DNA from: Leisingera sp. S132
Lineage (GTDB): Bacteria > Pseudomonadota > Alphaproteobacteria > Rhodobacterales > Rhodobacteraceae
Length of the DNA: 64,000 nt
Direction of reading: 5' to 3'
Assembly: GCF_025144465.1 (NCBI RefSeq)
Contig: NZ_CP083553.1
Location: 2,044,001 to 2,108,000, forward strand
Below the pieces are notes generated by a model, which saw only the letters and a list, made by a program, of their open reading frames with translations, was not told where the DNA came from and ran no database searches. The stretch's first letter is position 1; each line of letters opens with the position of its first letter. The position numbers and the translations under genes are program-made. Shown here in pieces: positions 33,112 through 42,315 of the stretch.

Positions 33112-34985
33112 CCGCGTGTGATCTGATGCCCCCGGAGCAGCCCCTGGCGATGCCGGAACAGGACTTCAGCAAGGACTTTCGTGACGCCGCCGCCCCCGGC
33201 GGCGCGGCACCGCGCCAGGTGGCCCTGTGGCGCCTGCTGGCGTTTTCGCCCGCAATGGCCGCAACCGGCGTTCTGACCTGGGTCATGGGCGGCTGGTTCA
33301 CCGACGGCGGCTTCTCGGTGCTGGAGGTGATCCTGCTGGCGCTGATTGCGTTCAACTTCTTCTGGATCGCCTTCACCGTCTCCACCGTTCTGCTGGGCCT
33401 CTACAGCTTGTCGCGCCGCGAGCGCACCGCCACCCGCGGCGCTGCCCGCCCGATGAAGGTGGCGCTCCTGATGCCGGTCTACAACGAGGTGCCCTGGTAC
33501 GTGCTGGGCAACGCCCAGACCATGCTGCAGGAACTGCACGGCCGCGGCGGCCTGCACGAATACGCGATGTTCATCCTGTCGGACACCCGCGACGACGCGA
33601 TTGCTGCACAGGAACGCGCCAGCGTCGAGGCGCTGCGCACCATGCTTCCCGCAGGCACAGAGCTTTACTACCGCCGCCGCGATGACAACGAGGGCCGCAA
33701 GGTCGGCAACATCTCCGACTGGGTGCGCCGCTGGGGCGCAGGCTATGAGGCGATGCTGGTGCTGGACGCCGACAGCCTGATGACCGGCCGCGCCATCGCC
33801 CGGCTGGCCGATGCGCTGGCCCGCGACCCCGGCGCCGGCCTGATCCAGAGCTACCCCCAGCTGATCGGCGCGCAGTCGGTCTTTGGCCGCATGCAGCAGT
33901 TTGCCAACGGCGTCTACGGCCTGGCACTTGCCGAAGGCCTGGCCCGCTGGGCAGGCCACGAGGGCAACTACTGGGGCCACAACGCCATCATCCGCACCCG
34001 CGCCTTTGCCGCCTGCGCCGGCCTGCCGCTGTTGCGCTCGCGCTTCGGCGGCGGCGGCAAGCTGATCATGAGCCATGACTTCGTCGAGGCAGGCCTGTTG
34101 CGGCGCGCGGGATGGTCAGTGCGTTTCCTGCCGCGCATCCGCGGCTCCTATGAGGAAACCCCCGCCACCCTGATCGACCACATCCTGCGCGACCGCCGCT
34201 GGTGCCAGGGCAACCTGCAGCACCTGAACCTGCTGCATGCCAAAGGCTTCCGCGCGATCTCCCGCTTCCACCTGTTTGCCGGCGCGATCGGCTATCTGAT
34301 GGCGCCGGTCTGGTTTGCCCTGCTGGTCCTTTGGGCGGTGATCGGCCGCAGCGAAGAGGCCTCGGTGATCAGCTACTTCAGCGAAGCCAACCCCTTCCGC
34401 CCCAGCTGGCCGGACATGTCCGAACCCAAGCACGTGCTGGTGATCATCCTGATCTACGCCATGCTGCTGGCGCCCAAGATGCTGGCGGCAATGGCCCTGC
34501 CGCTGACCGGCAGCCGCTTTTCCGAATACGGCGGCCCGGTGCATTTCGCGCTGTCCTTCGTGTCTGAGGTGGTGCTCGCCATCCTCTATGCGCCGATCCT
34601 GATGGTGCAGCAGATGATCGCGGTGTTCCGCACCGCCCTTGGCTTGCAACGCGGTTGGGCACCGCAGGCACGCGACGGCGGCAGCTACTCCCTGCGCACC
34701 CTTGCGGCGTGCCACGCGCTGGAAACCGTCAGCGGCGTTGCGCTCTGGGCCGGCATCCTGACCGGAACTGTCTCGCTGTGGCTGGCACCGATTGCGCTGT
34801 CGCTGGTGCTGGCGGTGCCGCTGTCGGCGCTGTCCGGCGTCAAGACGGTGAACCGCATCCGCCACTGGATGGCCACGCGGGAGGAGTTCACCGAACCCCA
34901 GATCACCCGCGCCGCCCGGGCTGCCCGCGCCGATCTCAAGGCCCTGCTGGACGGCTCCACCGCCCGCAGCACCCCGGCAGAGTAG
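33108..34985 (+). CDS. opgH: Glucan glucosyltransferase OpgH
   Basis: A 625-residue inner-membrane GT2 glucosyltransferase that makes the beta-1,2 (or mixed) glucan backbone from UDP-glucose. Two N-terminal helices precede the catalytic domain with 'KVALLMPVYNEVPWYVLGNA', the metal-binding 'LVLDADSLMTG', the 'HNAIIRTRAF' region and the acceptor motif 'RDRRWCQGNLQH' (about residue 363), then four to five more helices. It is shorter than E. coli OpgH (about 850) mainly in the N-terminal extension. The start is fixed by the ATGA overlap with opgG. After the stop come GC-rich hairpins with no T-run. Confidence 0.93.
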   Translation: MTACDLMPPEQPLAMPEQDFSKDFRDAAAPGGAAPRQVALWRLLAFSPAMAATGVLTWVMGGWFTDGGFSVLEVILLALIAFNFFWIAFTVSTVLLGLYSLSRRERTATRGAARPMKVALLMPVYNEVPWYVLGNAQTMLQELHGRGGLHEYAMFILSDTRDDAIAAQERASVEALRTMLPAGTELYYRRRDDNEGRKVGNISDWVRRWGAGYEAMLVLDADSLMTGRAIARLADALARDPGAGLIQSYPQLIGAQSVFGRMQQFANGVYGLALAEGLARWAGHEGNYWGHNAIIRTRAFAACAGLPLLRSRFGGGGKLIMSHDFVEAGLLRRAGWSVRFLPRIRGSYEETPATLIDHILRDRRWCQGNLQHLNLLHAKGFRAISRFHLFAGAIGYLMAPVWFALLVLWAVIGRSEEASVISYFSEANPFRPSWPDMSEPKHVLVIILIYAMLLAPKMLAAMALPLTGSRFSEYGGPVHFALSFVSEVVLAILYAPILMVQQMIAVFRTALGLQRGWAPQARDGGSYSLRTLAACHALETVSGVALWAGILTGTVSLWLAPIALSLVLAVPLSALSGVKTVNRIRHWMATREEFTEPQITRAARAARADLKALLDGSTARSTPAE

Positions 34986-35062
34986 CCGCCGCAAACAGAG
35001 CACTCCCGCGCCCGCAGGATGCCCCGGCTGCTGCCGGGCCACCCTTGGCGGCCTTGGGCCAG

Positions 35063-35130
35063 GCGCCGCGCTGACGCGCGGCGCGGCCGGCGGCAAACGC
35101 AACCGCAGCGCGCCCGAATGGGCGCGCTGC
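35063..35130. repeat. Two GC-rich palindromes after opgH (REP-like)
   Basis: Palindrome A: GCGCCGCGC (35063-35071), TGAC, GCGCGGCGC (35076-35084). Palindrome B: GCAGCGCGCCC (35105-35115), GAAT, GGGCGCGCTGC (35120-35130), a perfect 11-bp stem. The 8-base arms CGCCGCGC/GCGCGGCG with a 4-base loop recur at 44914-44933. No T-run follows. The 231-bp gap between opgH and the convergent hydrolase has nothing else recognisable apart from a small GGCGGG/CCCGCC hairpin near 35180. Confidence 0.55.
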
Positions 35131-35216
35131 CCGGCCCAACGCTTTGACCTGCAAATCTCTGATTTCAGGGCCAAAGGGGCGGGAGCCCGCCTTCCCTGCC
35201 TGACGTTCCTTCTGCC

Positions 35217-36059
35217 TCAGCGCACGGCAGGCTGATCCTCGAACCACTCCGCCATCAGCCCGGCCCAGCCCCTTGGCACCGAATGGCCGCCGTCAAACAG
35301 CACCAGCTCAATATCCGCCCCCGGACCGCAGTCCCATCGGCGGCGCATCAGTCCATTGGCGCTCCACGCCCGGTCCGGCGCATGAGAGGCGCAAGCATTG
35401 GCCTTCCGCCACACTTCCAGCGCGGCAAAGGCATCGCCCTGCTCGAACCGTCCGCCGCCCAGGATCCGCCCCTCCAGCGGCACCACCTCGTCGCGCCAGC
35501 CATGCACCTGCAGCAGCCGCACCGGCCCCTCGCAGCGCTCCGGCTGCGGCCGCCAGAACGCCCCGGACACCGGCGCATAGGCGGCAAAGGCCGCAGGCGT
35601 GCGGCAAGCCAGGTAATGCACCATGAAAGCACCTGCCGAAAACCCTGCCAGCACGGTCTGCGACTGCGACGTGCCAAAACGCGCATTGGCATCGGCCAGC
35701 ACCGCGGCAAAAAATGCCCCCTCGTCACGGCCTTCGTCAAAGGGGCCAAAGCCCCAGTTCTGCGGCCCGGTGCCGTCGCGCTTGCGCCCCTCGGGTGCAA
35801 TCACCGCATAGCCGCGCCCGGTCAGCCACGCCACCATGTCCCGGTTGCGCAGCACGCTGCTGCCGCTGCCGCCATAACCGTGCAGGAACATCACCACAGG
35901 CACGGCACCGTCCCCGGCTTCCCTGTCCGGCAGCACGATGTGGTACTGGCCCGCTTCCACACTGCAGGCCTCCACCCCTTCCCCGCAGCCAGCGGCAGCA
36001 ACGCTGCCCCACGCCGCCGCCAGCAAAGCCGCCGCAAGGCCCGGAATTGCCCCGTTCAT
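35217..36059 (-). CDS. Exported poly(3-hydroxybutyrate) depolymerase-like esterase (LpqC family)
   Basis: A 280-residue alpha/beta hydrolase with a Sec signal peptide (MNGAIPGLAAALLAAAWGSV...). The oxyanion region is MFLHGYGGSGSS, the nucleophile elbow is AGFSAGAF, the acid lies near VHGWRDEVVPLEG, and the His is in DGGHSVPRGW. This layout matches feruloyl-esterase/PHB-depolymerase-like (LpqC/CE1-like) enzymes. Four cysteines after the signal (CGEGVEAC, and CRTP/CEGP) could give disulfides in the periplasm. The start at 36059 has GGGAGGG at ribosome-site distance and overlaps the stop of the rhodanese gene by one base; 36062 is an alternative. Confidence 0.85.
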   Translation of the reverse strand: MNGAIPGLAAALLAAAWGSVAAAGCGEGVEACSVEAGQYHIVLPDREAGDGAVPVVMFLHGYGGSGSSVLRNRDMVAWLTGRGYAVIAPEGRKRDGTGPQNWGFGPFDEGRDEGAFFAAVLADANARFGTSQSQTVLAGFSAGAFMVHYLACRTPAAFAAYAPVSGAFWRPQPERCEGPVRLLQVHGWRDEVVPLEGRILGGGRFEQGDAFAALEVWRKANACASHAPDRAWSANGLMRRRWDCGPGADIELVLFDGGHSVPRGWAGLMAEWFEDQPAVR

Positions 36060-36532
36060 CATCCCTCCCATCTAGCCACCGGCAGGTTGCCTGCAATCCA
36101 CCCCGGGCCGGCAGCTGACCCCAGCATGCCCTCCGGCACATCAATCACATGGGTATAGCCCGCACCGGCCAGCATCAGCGTCATCCGCGCCGAGCGCACG
36201 CCGCGGGCGCAGATCAGCGCCACCGGAACCGAAGGATCCGGTCCCGCAACCGCCTGCAGGGCGGCAATGAAATCCTCCCGCCGCATGTCGATCTGATGGC
36301 TGCCCACAGGCACCCCGGACGCCCGCCATTCCTGCGGAGTGCGGATATCAACCAGAAGGATCTCTCCCGCCTGCGCCTGGCCATAGGCCTCAGCCGCGCT
36401 CAGCCGCGGATGGCTGTGATCCGGCGGCTGGCGGCGTTGCCACCAGAAACCAAAACCTGCCGCCGCCGCGGTGCCGCCCAGCAGCATCAGCCGCCGGGTG
36501 AGCTTCGGGTTCCCGGGATTCATGTCCGCCAT
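36059..36532 (-). CDS. Tat-exported rhodanese-like protein
   Basis: A 157-residue single-domain rhodanese. The N-terminus has a twin-arginine signal (LTRRLMLLGGTAAAAGFGFW), so it acts in the periplasm or as an anchored protein. The domain runs from 'SAAEAYGQAQAGEILLVDIR' with the DIRTPQEW motif to the active-site loop CARGVRS (Cys108), a six-residue loop compatible with sulfurtransferase activity. It is translationally coupled with the hydrolase gene. It is divergent from the Mrp antiporter operon. Confidence 0.9.
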   Translation of the reverse strand: MADMNPGNPKLTRRLMLLGGTAAAAGFGFWWQRRQPPDHSHPRLSAAEAYGQAQAGEILLVDIRTPQEWRASGVPVGSHQIDMRREDFIAALQAVAGPDPSVPVALICARGVRSARMTLMLAGAGYTHVIDVPEGMLGSAAGPGWIAGNLPVARWEG

Positions 36533-36788
36533 CCTGCCTCCGCTGCTGCTCCTGCCCCTCCGGTCTAGCAGGCCGCCAGCCTTTGATCACCAGAAACAGG
36601 CAGAATCCGCCGGTCAAGTTCTTGTTATTGCGCGCCTGCTGCCCAATTATGCCCGTAACGAGCGTATTCACTCTGCCTTTGGCTGCGGCATTCCCGCCGC
36701 AATCGGGGCGGCAGGGGTGGTTCTGAGCAACAAAATTGCTTAGCACTGGTCCAAAAAACGACGCGCCAACCCGACAGGAGACTTGCAC

Positions 36789-39650
36789 GTGTCCCTTTTC
36801 CTGATTGCGGCCCTGCCCTTTATCGGAGCCGTCTTCCCTGCGCTATTGATCCGCGCCGGACGTAATGCGGCGGCCTCCGCTGCCGGGCTGACGACGCTGC
36901 TCGCCTTCATCGGCCTGATGCTGCACATCCCCGCCGTGTTCCGCGGCGAGACGGTCTATGCCGCGGTGGACTGGCTGCCGGCACTCGGCCTCAACGCGCA
37001 TTTCTTCCTTGATGGGCTCGGTTTCCTGTTTGCCGCGATGATCCTCGGCATCGGCCTTCTGATCATCCTCTACGCCCGATACTACCTGTCGCGCGAAGAC
37101 CCGATGGGCCAGTTCTACAGCTACCTTCTGCTGTTCCAGGGCGCGATGGTGGGCATCGTTCTGTCCGATAACATCCTGCTGCTGCTGGTGTTCTGGGAGC
37201 TCACCTCTCTCAGCTCCTTCCTGCTGATCGGTTACTGGAAGCACCTGCCCGAGGGCCGTCAGGGCGCCCGTATGGCGCTGACCGTCACCGGCTCCGGCGG
37301 GCTGGCGATGATTGCCGGCATGCTGATGCTGGGCCATATCGCAGGCTCCTATGACCTCAGCGTGATCCTTCAGAACAAGGAAGCGATCCAGTCCTCGGAC
37401 CTCTACCTGCCCGCGCTGATCCTGATCCTGCTGGGGGCCTTCACCAAATCGGCCCAGTTCCCGTTCCATTTCTGGCTGCCGCACGCGATGGCCGCCCCGA
37501 CCCCGGTTTCGGCCTATCTCCACTCCGCCACCATGGTGAAGGCCGGGCTGTTCCTGATGGCGCGCCTGTGGCCGGTACTGGCTGGCACGCCGGAGTGGTT
37601 CTACATCGTTGCCACCACCGGCCTTGTGACAATGCTGGTGGGCGCGGTGATTGCGCTGTTCAAGGACGACCTCAAGGCGCTGCTGGCGTTCTCCACCGTC
37701 AGCCACCTGGGCCTGATCACCATGCTGCTGGGCTTTGGCACCAAGATCGCCGCAGTGGCCGCGGTCTTCCACATCATCAACCATGCCACCTTCAAGGCGG
37801 CGCTGTTCATGACCGCGGGCATCGTCGACCATGAGGCCAGAACCCGCGACATCAAGCGCCTGGGCGGCTTGCGCCACCTGATGCCCGTCACCTTTACCAT
37901 CGGCACGGTGGCGGCGCTGTCGATGGCGGGCATCCCGCCCCTCAATGGCTTCCTCTCCAAAGAAATGATGCTGGAGGAAACCTCCCACACCATCTGGAAC
38001 GGCTCGCATCTGCTTGTGCCCGCCCTGGCCACAGTGGCGGCGCTGTTCTCGGCAGCCTATTCCTTCCGCTTCATCGCCCATGTCTTTCTTGGCCCAAAGC
38101 GCGAGGATTACCCCGCCCACCCGCATGACCCGAACACCGGCATGTGGATCGGCCCGGCCTTCCTGGTTCTGCTGGTGGTGCTGATCGGCCTCGCCTCGGC
38201 CAAAATCGCGGGCCCGATGGTCGCCACCGCCGCCGGCGCGGTTATCGGCGGCGGTGAGCTGCCCTATTACTCGCTCAAGCTCTGGCACGGGCTGACCCCG
38301 GCGCTGTACATGTCAGTTGCAGCCACCATCGGCGGCCTGACCCTGCTTGCCCTGCACAAGCCCCTGCAGCGGGCCTGGAACGCTCTGCCCCGGCCTGAAG
38401 CCAAGACCATTTTCGAGGCGCTGATCGGCGCCTTTACCCGGCTCAGCCAGTTGGTGACTGAAGGGCTGCACAACGGCGTCCTCACCCGCTACGCAGCCAT
38501 CATGGTCACCTTCACCGTGGCCATCAGCTATTTCGCCTACCGCGGCGGCACCCTGGGCGTTGAAACCCGCCAGATCCAGGACCCGGGCGCGCTGCCGGTT
38601 GTCGGCTGGTTCGCGCTGGTGGTGGCAACCCTCTTCATCGTCGCCAAGCACCGCAACCGCCTGCTGTCGCTGGTGCTGATTGGCGTGGTGGGCCTGGTGG
38701 TCTCGATGTCCTTCAACTACCTCTCTGCGCCTGACCTGGCGCTGACCCAGATCTCGGTTGAGGTGGTCACCATCATCCTGATGCTGCTGGCCCTCAACTT
38801 CATGCCCAAGGAAACCCCGGTCGAGACCCCGGCCCTCACCCGCCTGCGCGACGGCGCGATTGCGGTGGTGGCCGGCCTTGGCGCGGGCGGGCTGATCTAT
38901 GCGCTTCTGATGCGCGACTTTGCCTTCCCGACCATCTCGGACTTCCACCTCGCCAATTCCTACAAGGGCGGCGGCGGCACCAATGTGGTGAACGTGATCC
39001 TGGTCGACTTCCGCGGCTATGACACCTTTGGCGAAATCATCGTGCTGGGCATCGCCGCCATGGTGATCTTTGCCCTGACCGAGGCGGTGCTGGGCTCAAA
39101 GGTCCGCGCCTATCTGCTGAACCGCAAGCCCGACCTGCCGCAGGCGGGCGACGCCCACCCGCTGATGATGGTGGTGGCAACCCGGGTGATGATGCCGCTG
39201 GCGCTGATGGTGGCGGCCTATATCTTCTTCCGCGGCCACAACCTGCCAGGCGGCGGCTTCATCGCAGGCCTGGTCGCGGCCATCGCCATCATCATGCAAT
39301 ACATGGCCTCTGGCTTTGCCTGGGCGACCGAGCGGCAGCGCTACCCGTACCACGCCATCATCGGCTCCGGCGTGCTGATCGCCGCCGCCACCGGCATGGG
39401 CGCCTGGTTCAATGGCAAGCCGTTCCTGACCAGCGATTTCGGCTACCTGCACTGGCCGCCGCTGGAAGAGTTCGAATGGGCCACCGCCGCGCTGTTTGAC
39501 CTCGGCGTTTTCCTGGCCGTGGTCGGTGCGGTGCTGCTGGCGCTCGAAAGCCTGTCGCGCTTCGCCTGGCAGCCGGGCATGAGCTCTGAGCACGCAATGG
39601 ACATCAACCCGGCCCGCGACGCAGCGGCCAAGACCGGGACGGAGGGATAA
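36789..39650 (+). CDS. mrpA: Mrp Na+/H+ antiporter subunit A (A/B fusion)
   Basis: A 953-residue multispanning membrane protein. The first ~770 residues are the NuoL-like MrpA with 'LLVFWELTSLSSFLLIGYW', 'TKSAQFPFHFWLPHAMAAPT' and 'LKALLAFSTVSHLGLITM' (proton-channel motifs). After the MrpA C-terminal (DUF4040-like) part comes an MnhB domain, 'HPLMMVVATRVMMPLALMVA...GHNLPGGGFIAGLVAA', so A and B are fused, as in PhaA(B) of rhizobia. The start is GTG at 36789: AGGAGA is 7 bases before it but only 1 base before the TTG at 36783. It heads the operon mrpA(B)-C-D-E-F-G that exports Na+ or K+ in exchange for protons. Confidence 0.95.
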   Translation: MSLFLIAALPFIGAVFPALLIRAGRNAAASAAGLTTLLAFIGLMLHIPAVFRGETVYAAVDWLPALGLNAHFFLDGLGFLFAAMILGIGLLIILYARYYLSREDPMGQFYSYLLLFQGAMVGIVLSDNILLLLVFWELTSLSSFLLIGYWKHLPEGRQGARMALTVTGSGGLAMIAGMLMLGHIAGSYDLSVILQNKEAIQSSDLYLPALILILLGAFTKSAQFPFHFWLPHAMAAPTPVSAYLHSATMVKAGLFLMARLWPVLAGTPEWFYIVATTGLVTMLVGAVIALFKDDLKALLAFSTVSHLGLITMLLGFGTKIAAVAAVFHIINHATFKAALFMTAGIVDHEARTRDIKRLGGLRHLMPVTFTIGTVAALSMAGIPPLNGFLSKEMMLEETSHTIWNGSHLLVPALATVAALFSAAYSFRFIAHVFLGPKREDYPAHPHDPNTGMWIGPAFLVLLVVLIGLASAKIAGPMVATAAGAVIGGGELPYYSLKLWHGLTPALYMSVAATIGGLTLLALHKPLQRAWNALPRPEAKTIFEALIGAFTRLSQLVTEGLHNGVLTRYAAIMVTFTVAISYFAYRGGTLGVETRQIQDPGALPVVGWFALVVATLFIVAKHRNRLLSLVLIGVVGLVVSMSFNYLSAPDLALTQISVEVVTIILMLLALNFMPKETPVETPALTRLRDGAIAVVAGLGAGGLIYALLMRDFAFPTISDFHLANSYKGGGGTNVVNVILVDFRGYDTFGEIIVLGIAAMVIFALTEAVLGSKVRAYLLNRKPDLPQAGDAHPLMMVVATRVMMPLALMVAAYIFFRGHNLPGGGFIAGLVAAIAIIMQYMASGFAWATERQRYPYHAIIGSGVLIAAATGMGAWFNGKPFLTSDFGYLHWPPLEEFEWATAALFDLGVFLAVVGAVLLALESLSRFAWQPGMSSEHAMDINPARDAAAKTGTEG

Positions 39651-39652
39651 CC

Positions 39653-40006
39653 ATGGAACTTCTCGTTGCCTCTGCCGTGGGCATCCTGACGGCGGCAGGT
39701 GTCTACCTGATCCTGCGCCGCCGCAGCTTCCCGGTGATCCTGGGCCTGTCGCTGCTGACTTATGCGGTCAACGTGTTCCTGTTTGCCACCGGCAGGCTGG
39801 TCACCGGCGCGCCGCCGATCCTGAACAAGTATGAGGAGGTCGCCTATACCGACCCGCTGCCGCAGGCGCTGGTGCTGACCGCAATCGTGATCTCCTTCGG
39901 CATGACCGCCGTCGTGGTGATGATCGCGCTGGGGGCGTTTCTCTCGTCCCGCGATGACGGCACCGCCATGCCGGTTGAGACCGACGGCGCCGAGGAGGAC
40001 GCATGA
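39653..40006 (+). CDS. mrpC: Mrp antiporter subunit C
   Basis: A 117-residue NuoK-like protein with three helices: 'LLVASAVGILTAAGVYLIL', 'FPVILGLSLLTYAVNVFLFA' and 'DPLPQALVLTAIVISFGMTA'. The Asp-Pro-Leu-Pro-Gln-Ala-Leu-Val-Leu-Thr motif is diagnostic of MnhC/MrpC/PhaC. It follows mrpA by 2 bp and overlaps mrpD by 4 bp. Acts in the seven-subunit Mrp complex (six polypeptides here because A and B are fused). Confidence 0.95.
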   Translation: MELLVASAVGILTAAGVYLILRRRSFPVILGLSLLTYAVNVFLFATGRLVTGAPPILNKYEEVAYTDPLPQALVLTAIVISFGMTAVVVMIALGAFLSSRDDGTAMPVETDGAEEDA

Positions 40007-41544
40007 TGGAGCATCTGCTGATCGCACCGGTGGTGCTGCCCGCCCTTGTCGCGCCTTTCATCATCATGGTGCTGCGCCACCATCTGGACCTGCAGCGGAT
40101 ATTCTCACTGGCCAGCGCGGTGCTGCTGGCCGGCGTCACCCTGGCGCTTGCGGCACAAGCCGCCGATGGCACCGTCAAGGTCTATGAGCTGGGCGACTGG
40201 CCCGCGCCCTTTGGCATCGTTCTGGTGCTGGACCGGCTGTCGGCAATGATGATCGTTCTGACGTCGCTGCTGGCTCTGCCGGTGCTGCTCTATGCCATCG
40301 GCTCCGGCTGGGACACCCGAGGATCCAACTTCCACGCGCTGTTCCAGTTCCAGCTGATGGGCATCATGGGCGCCTTCTTGACCGGCGACGCCTTTAACCT
40401 GTTCGTCTTCTTCGAAGTGCTGCTGATCGCCTCCTACGGGCTGATGATCCATTCCGGCGGAACCCGCCGGTTCCAGGCCGGGGTTCAGTATGTGGTGTTC
40501 AACCTCTTGGGCTCCACCCTGTTCCTGTTTGCGCTCGGCACGCTCTACTCAGTTACCGGAACCCTCAACATGGCCGACCTCGCGGTGAAGGTTGCCCAGA
40601 TCCCGGCAGAGGACACCGCCCTCCTGCGGGTCGGCGCGGTAATGCTGCTTCTGGTGTTTGCCATCAAGGCATCGCTCCTGCCGCTGCACTTCTGGCTGCC
40701 TTCGGCCTATGCCAACGCACCGATGCCGGTGGCAGCGCTCTTTGCCATCATGACCAAGGTCGGCGCCTATTCGATCCTGCGCATCTACACGCTGGTCTTC
40801 GGGCCTGAAGTTGAGGCCACCGCAGGCCTGACAGAAAGCTGGCTGCTGCCCGCCGCCCTTCTGACCCTTGGCGCCGGTGCCATCGGCGTCCTCGGCTCCA
40901 AGAAGCTGGGCCGTCTGGCTGCCTTTGGCGCCATCGCCTCTATGGGCACACTCCTGATCGCCATTTCGCTGTTCACCCAGACCGCCGCAGCGGCAGCACT
41001 TTACTACCTGGTGCACTCCACCCTGGCAGCAGCGCTGCTGTTCCTGGTCGCCGACCTGGTGATGGAACGTCAGGGCCCCTGGATCCTGCCGCAGCTGCCG
41101 ATGCCGCAGACCGGGCTGATCTCGGCGCTGTTCTTTGCTGCTGCCATCGCGCTGGCAGGGATGCCGCCGCTCTCGGGCTTCCTGGGCAAGCTTCTGGTGC
41201 TGGACGCCACCCGCGGCGCAGCGCTGGCACCCTGGATCTGGGGCGTGATCCTGCTGGGCTCGCTTGTGACAATCATCGGTATGGCCCGCGCAGGCTCGCT
41301 CCTGTTCTGGAAAGGCCATGGCCTGCCGCCCGAAGACACCGGCACCAGCGCAGAGCCGCCCGTTGACACATTGCCCGCCCGGCCTGCTCAGCTGCCCTTC
41401 GTGGCCTGCTTCGGCCTGCTTGGCGGCCTGGTGGCGCTCACCGTCTTTGCAGGCCCCGCCACCCGCTATGCTGAGGCCACGGCCGCGCAGCTCTATGCGC
41501 CGTCGGCCTATATCGACACCGTTCTGGGGAGGACCGCGGAATGA
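40003..41544 (+). CDS. mrpD: Mrp antiporter subunit D
   Basis: A 513-residue NuoM/N-like membrane subunit with about 14 helices. Ion-channel motifs include 'FVFFEVLLIASYGLMIHSGG' (the key Glu in TM5), 'LLVFAIKASLLPLHFWLPSA' and 'GVLGSKKLGRLAAFGAIASM'. It lies between mrpC and mrpE with ATGA overlaps on both sides. The C-terminal loop (GLPPEDTGTSAEPPVDTLPA) is hydrophilic. Confidence 0.95.
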   Translation: MMEHLLIAPVVLPALVAPFIIMVLRHHLDLQRIFSLASAVLLAGVTLALAAQAADGTVKVYELGDWPAPFGIVLVLDRLSAMMIVLTSLLALPVLLYAIGSGWDTRGSNFHALFQFQLMGIMGAFLTGDAFNLFVFFEVLLIASYGLMIHSGGTRRFQAGVQYVVFNLLGSTLFLFALGTLYSVTGTLNMADLAVKVAQIPAEDTALLRVGAVMLLLVFAIKASLLPLHFWLPSAYANAPMPVAALFAIMTKVGAYSILRIYTLVFGPEVEATAGLTESWLLPAALLTLGAGAIGVLGSKKLGRLAAFGAIASMGTLLIAISLFTQTAAAAALYYLVHSTLAAALLFLVADLVMERQGPWILPQLPMPQTGLISALFFAAAIALAGMPPLSGFLGKLLVLDATRGAALAPWIWGVILLGSLVTIIGMARAGSLLFWKGHGLPPEDTGTSAEPPVDTLPARPAQLPFVACFGLLGGLVALTVFAGPATRYAEATAAQLYAPSAYIDTVLGRTAE

Positions 41545-42038
41545 AACTGATCTGGCGGCTGTTCCCGCACCCGTTTCTCACCCTGCTGCTGACCCTCACC
41601 TGGCTTCTGATGGTGAACCGCTGGTCGCTGAACTCCTTGGTCTTCGGTTTCATGCTGGGGGTAGTGATCCCCTTCGTGACCCAGCCTTTCTGGCCCAACC
41701 GCCCCAACCTGCGGCGCCCGCTCAAGATCGCGGAATACATTCTGGTGGTGCTCTTGGACATCGTGCAGGCCAACATCATCGTGGCCCGCATCGTTCTGTT
41801 CAAACCCAACGCCGACCGCCGCCCCAACTGGATCACCATCCCGCTGGACCTGAAAACACCCGAGGCGATCACCGCGCTGGCAGGAACCATCACCATGACC
41901 CCCGGCACCCTCTCGGCGGATGTCTCGGACGAGGGCCACGCCCTGCTGGTGCACTGCCTCGACGCCCCCAACCCGGACGCGGTGCGGGACGAAATCAAAC
42001 AGCGCTACGAGCGCCGGCTGATGGAGATTTTCGAATGA
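41541..42038 (+). CDS. mrpE: Mrp antiporter subunit E
   Basis: A 165-residue MnhE family protein: two or three N-terminal helices (LLLTLTWLLMVNRWSLNSLV), the 'EYILVVLLDIVQANIIVARIV' helix, and a soluble C-terminal part with 'TALAGTITMTPGTLSADVSD' and 'GHALLVHCLDAP', all hallmark motifs. Its start overlaps the stop of mrpD and its stop overlaps the start of mrpF. Confidence 0.95.
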   Translation: MKLIWRLFPHPFLTLLLTLTWLLMVNRWSLNSLVFGFMLGVVIPFVTQPFWPNRPNLRRPLKIAEYILVVLLDIVQANIIVARIVLFKPNADRRPNWITIPLDLKTPEAITALAGTITMTPGTLSADVSDEGHALLVHCLDAPNPDAVRDEIKQRYERRLMEIFE

Positions 42039-42304
42039 TCGAGAGCGCCGCCACCTTCGCCTTCGCCTGCTTCGCGCTTGCCATGCTGATGAACCTCTGG
42101 AAGGTCGTCACAGCCCCCGACGTGGCCGACCGGATCCTGGCGCTCGACACCATGTTCATCAACGCCATCGCCCTGATGGTGCTTTACGGCATGGCGCTGG
42201 GAACCGAGATCTTCTTTGAGGCCGCGATGATCATCGCCATGCTCGGCTTTGTCTCCACCGTGGCCTACGCGCGCTTCATCCTGCGCGGCAACATCATCGA
42301 GTAA
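42035..42304 (+). CDS. mrpF: Mrp antiporter subunit F
   Basis: An 89-residue three-helix MnhF protein: 'FAFACFALAMLMNLWKVVTA', the diagnostic 'PDVADRILALDTMFINAIAL', and 'FFEAAMIIAMLGFVSTVAYA'. ATGA overlap with mrpE fixes the start at 42035, well inside a longer unrelated reading frame. Eleven bases separate it from mrpG. Confidence 0.95.
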   Translation: MIESAATFAFACFALAMLMNLWKVVTAPDVADRILALDTMFINAIALMVLYGMALGTEIFFEAAMIIAMLGFVSTVAYARFILRGNIIE

Positions 42305-42315
42305 GGGGCAGAAAG

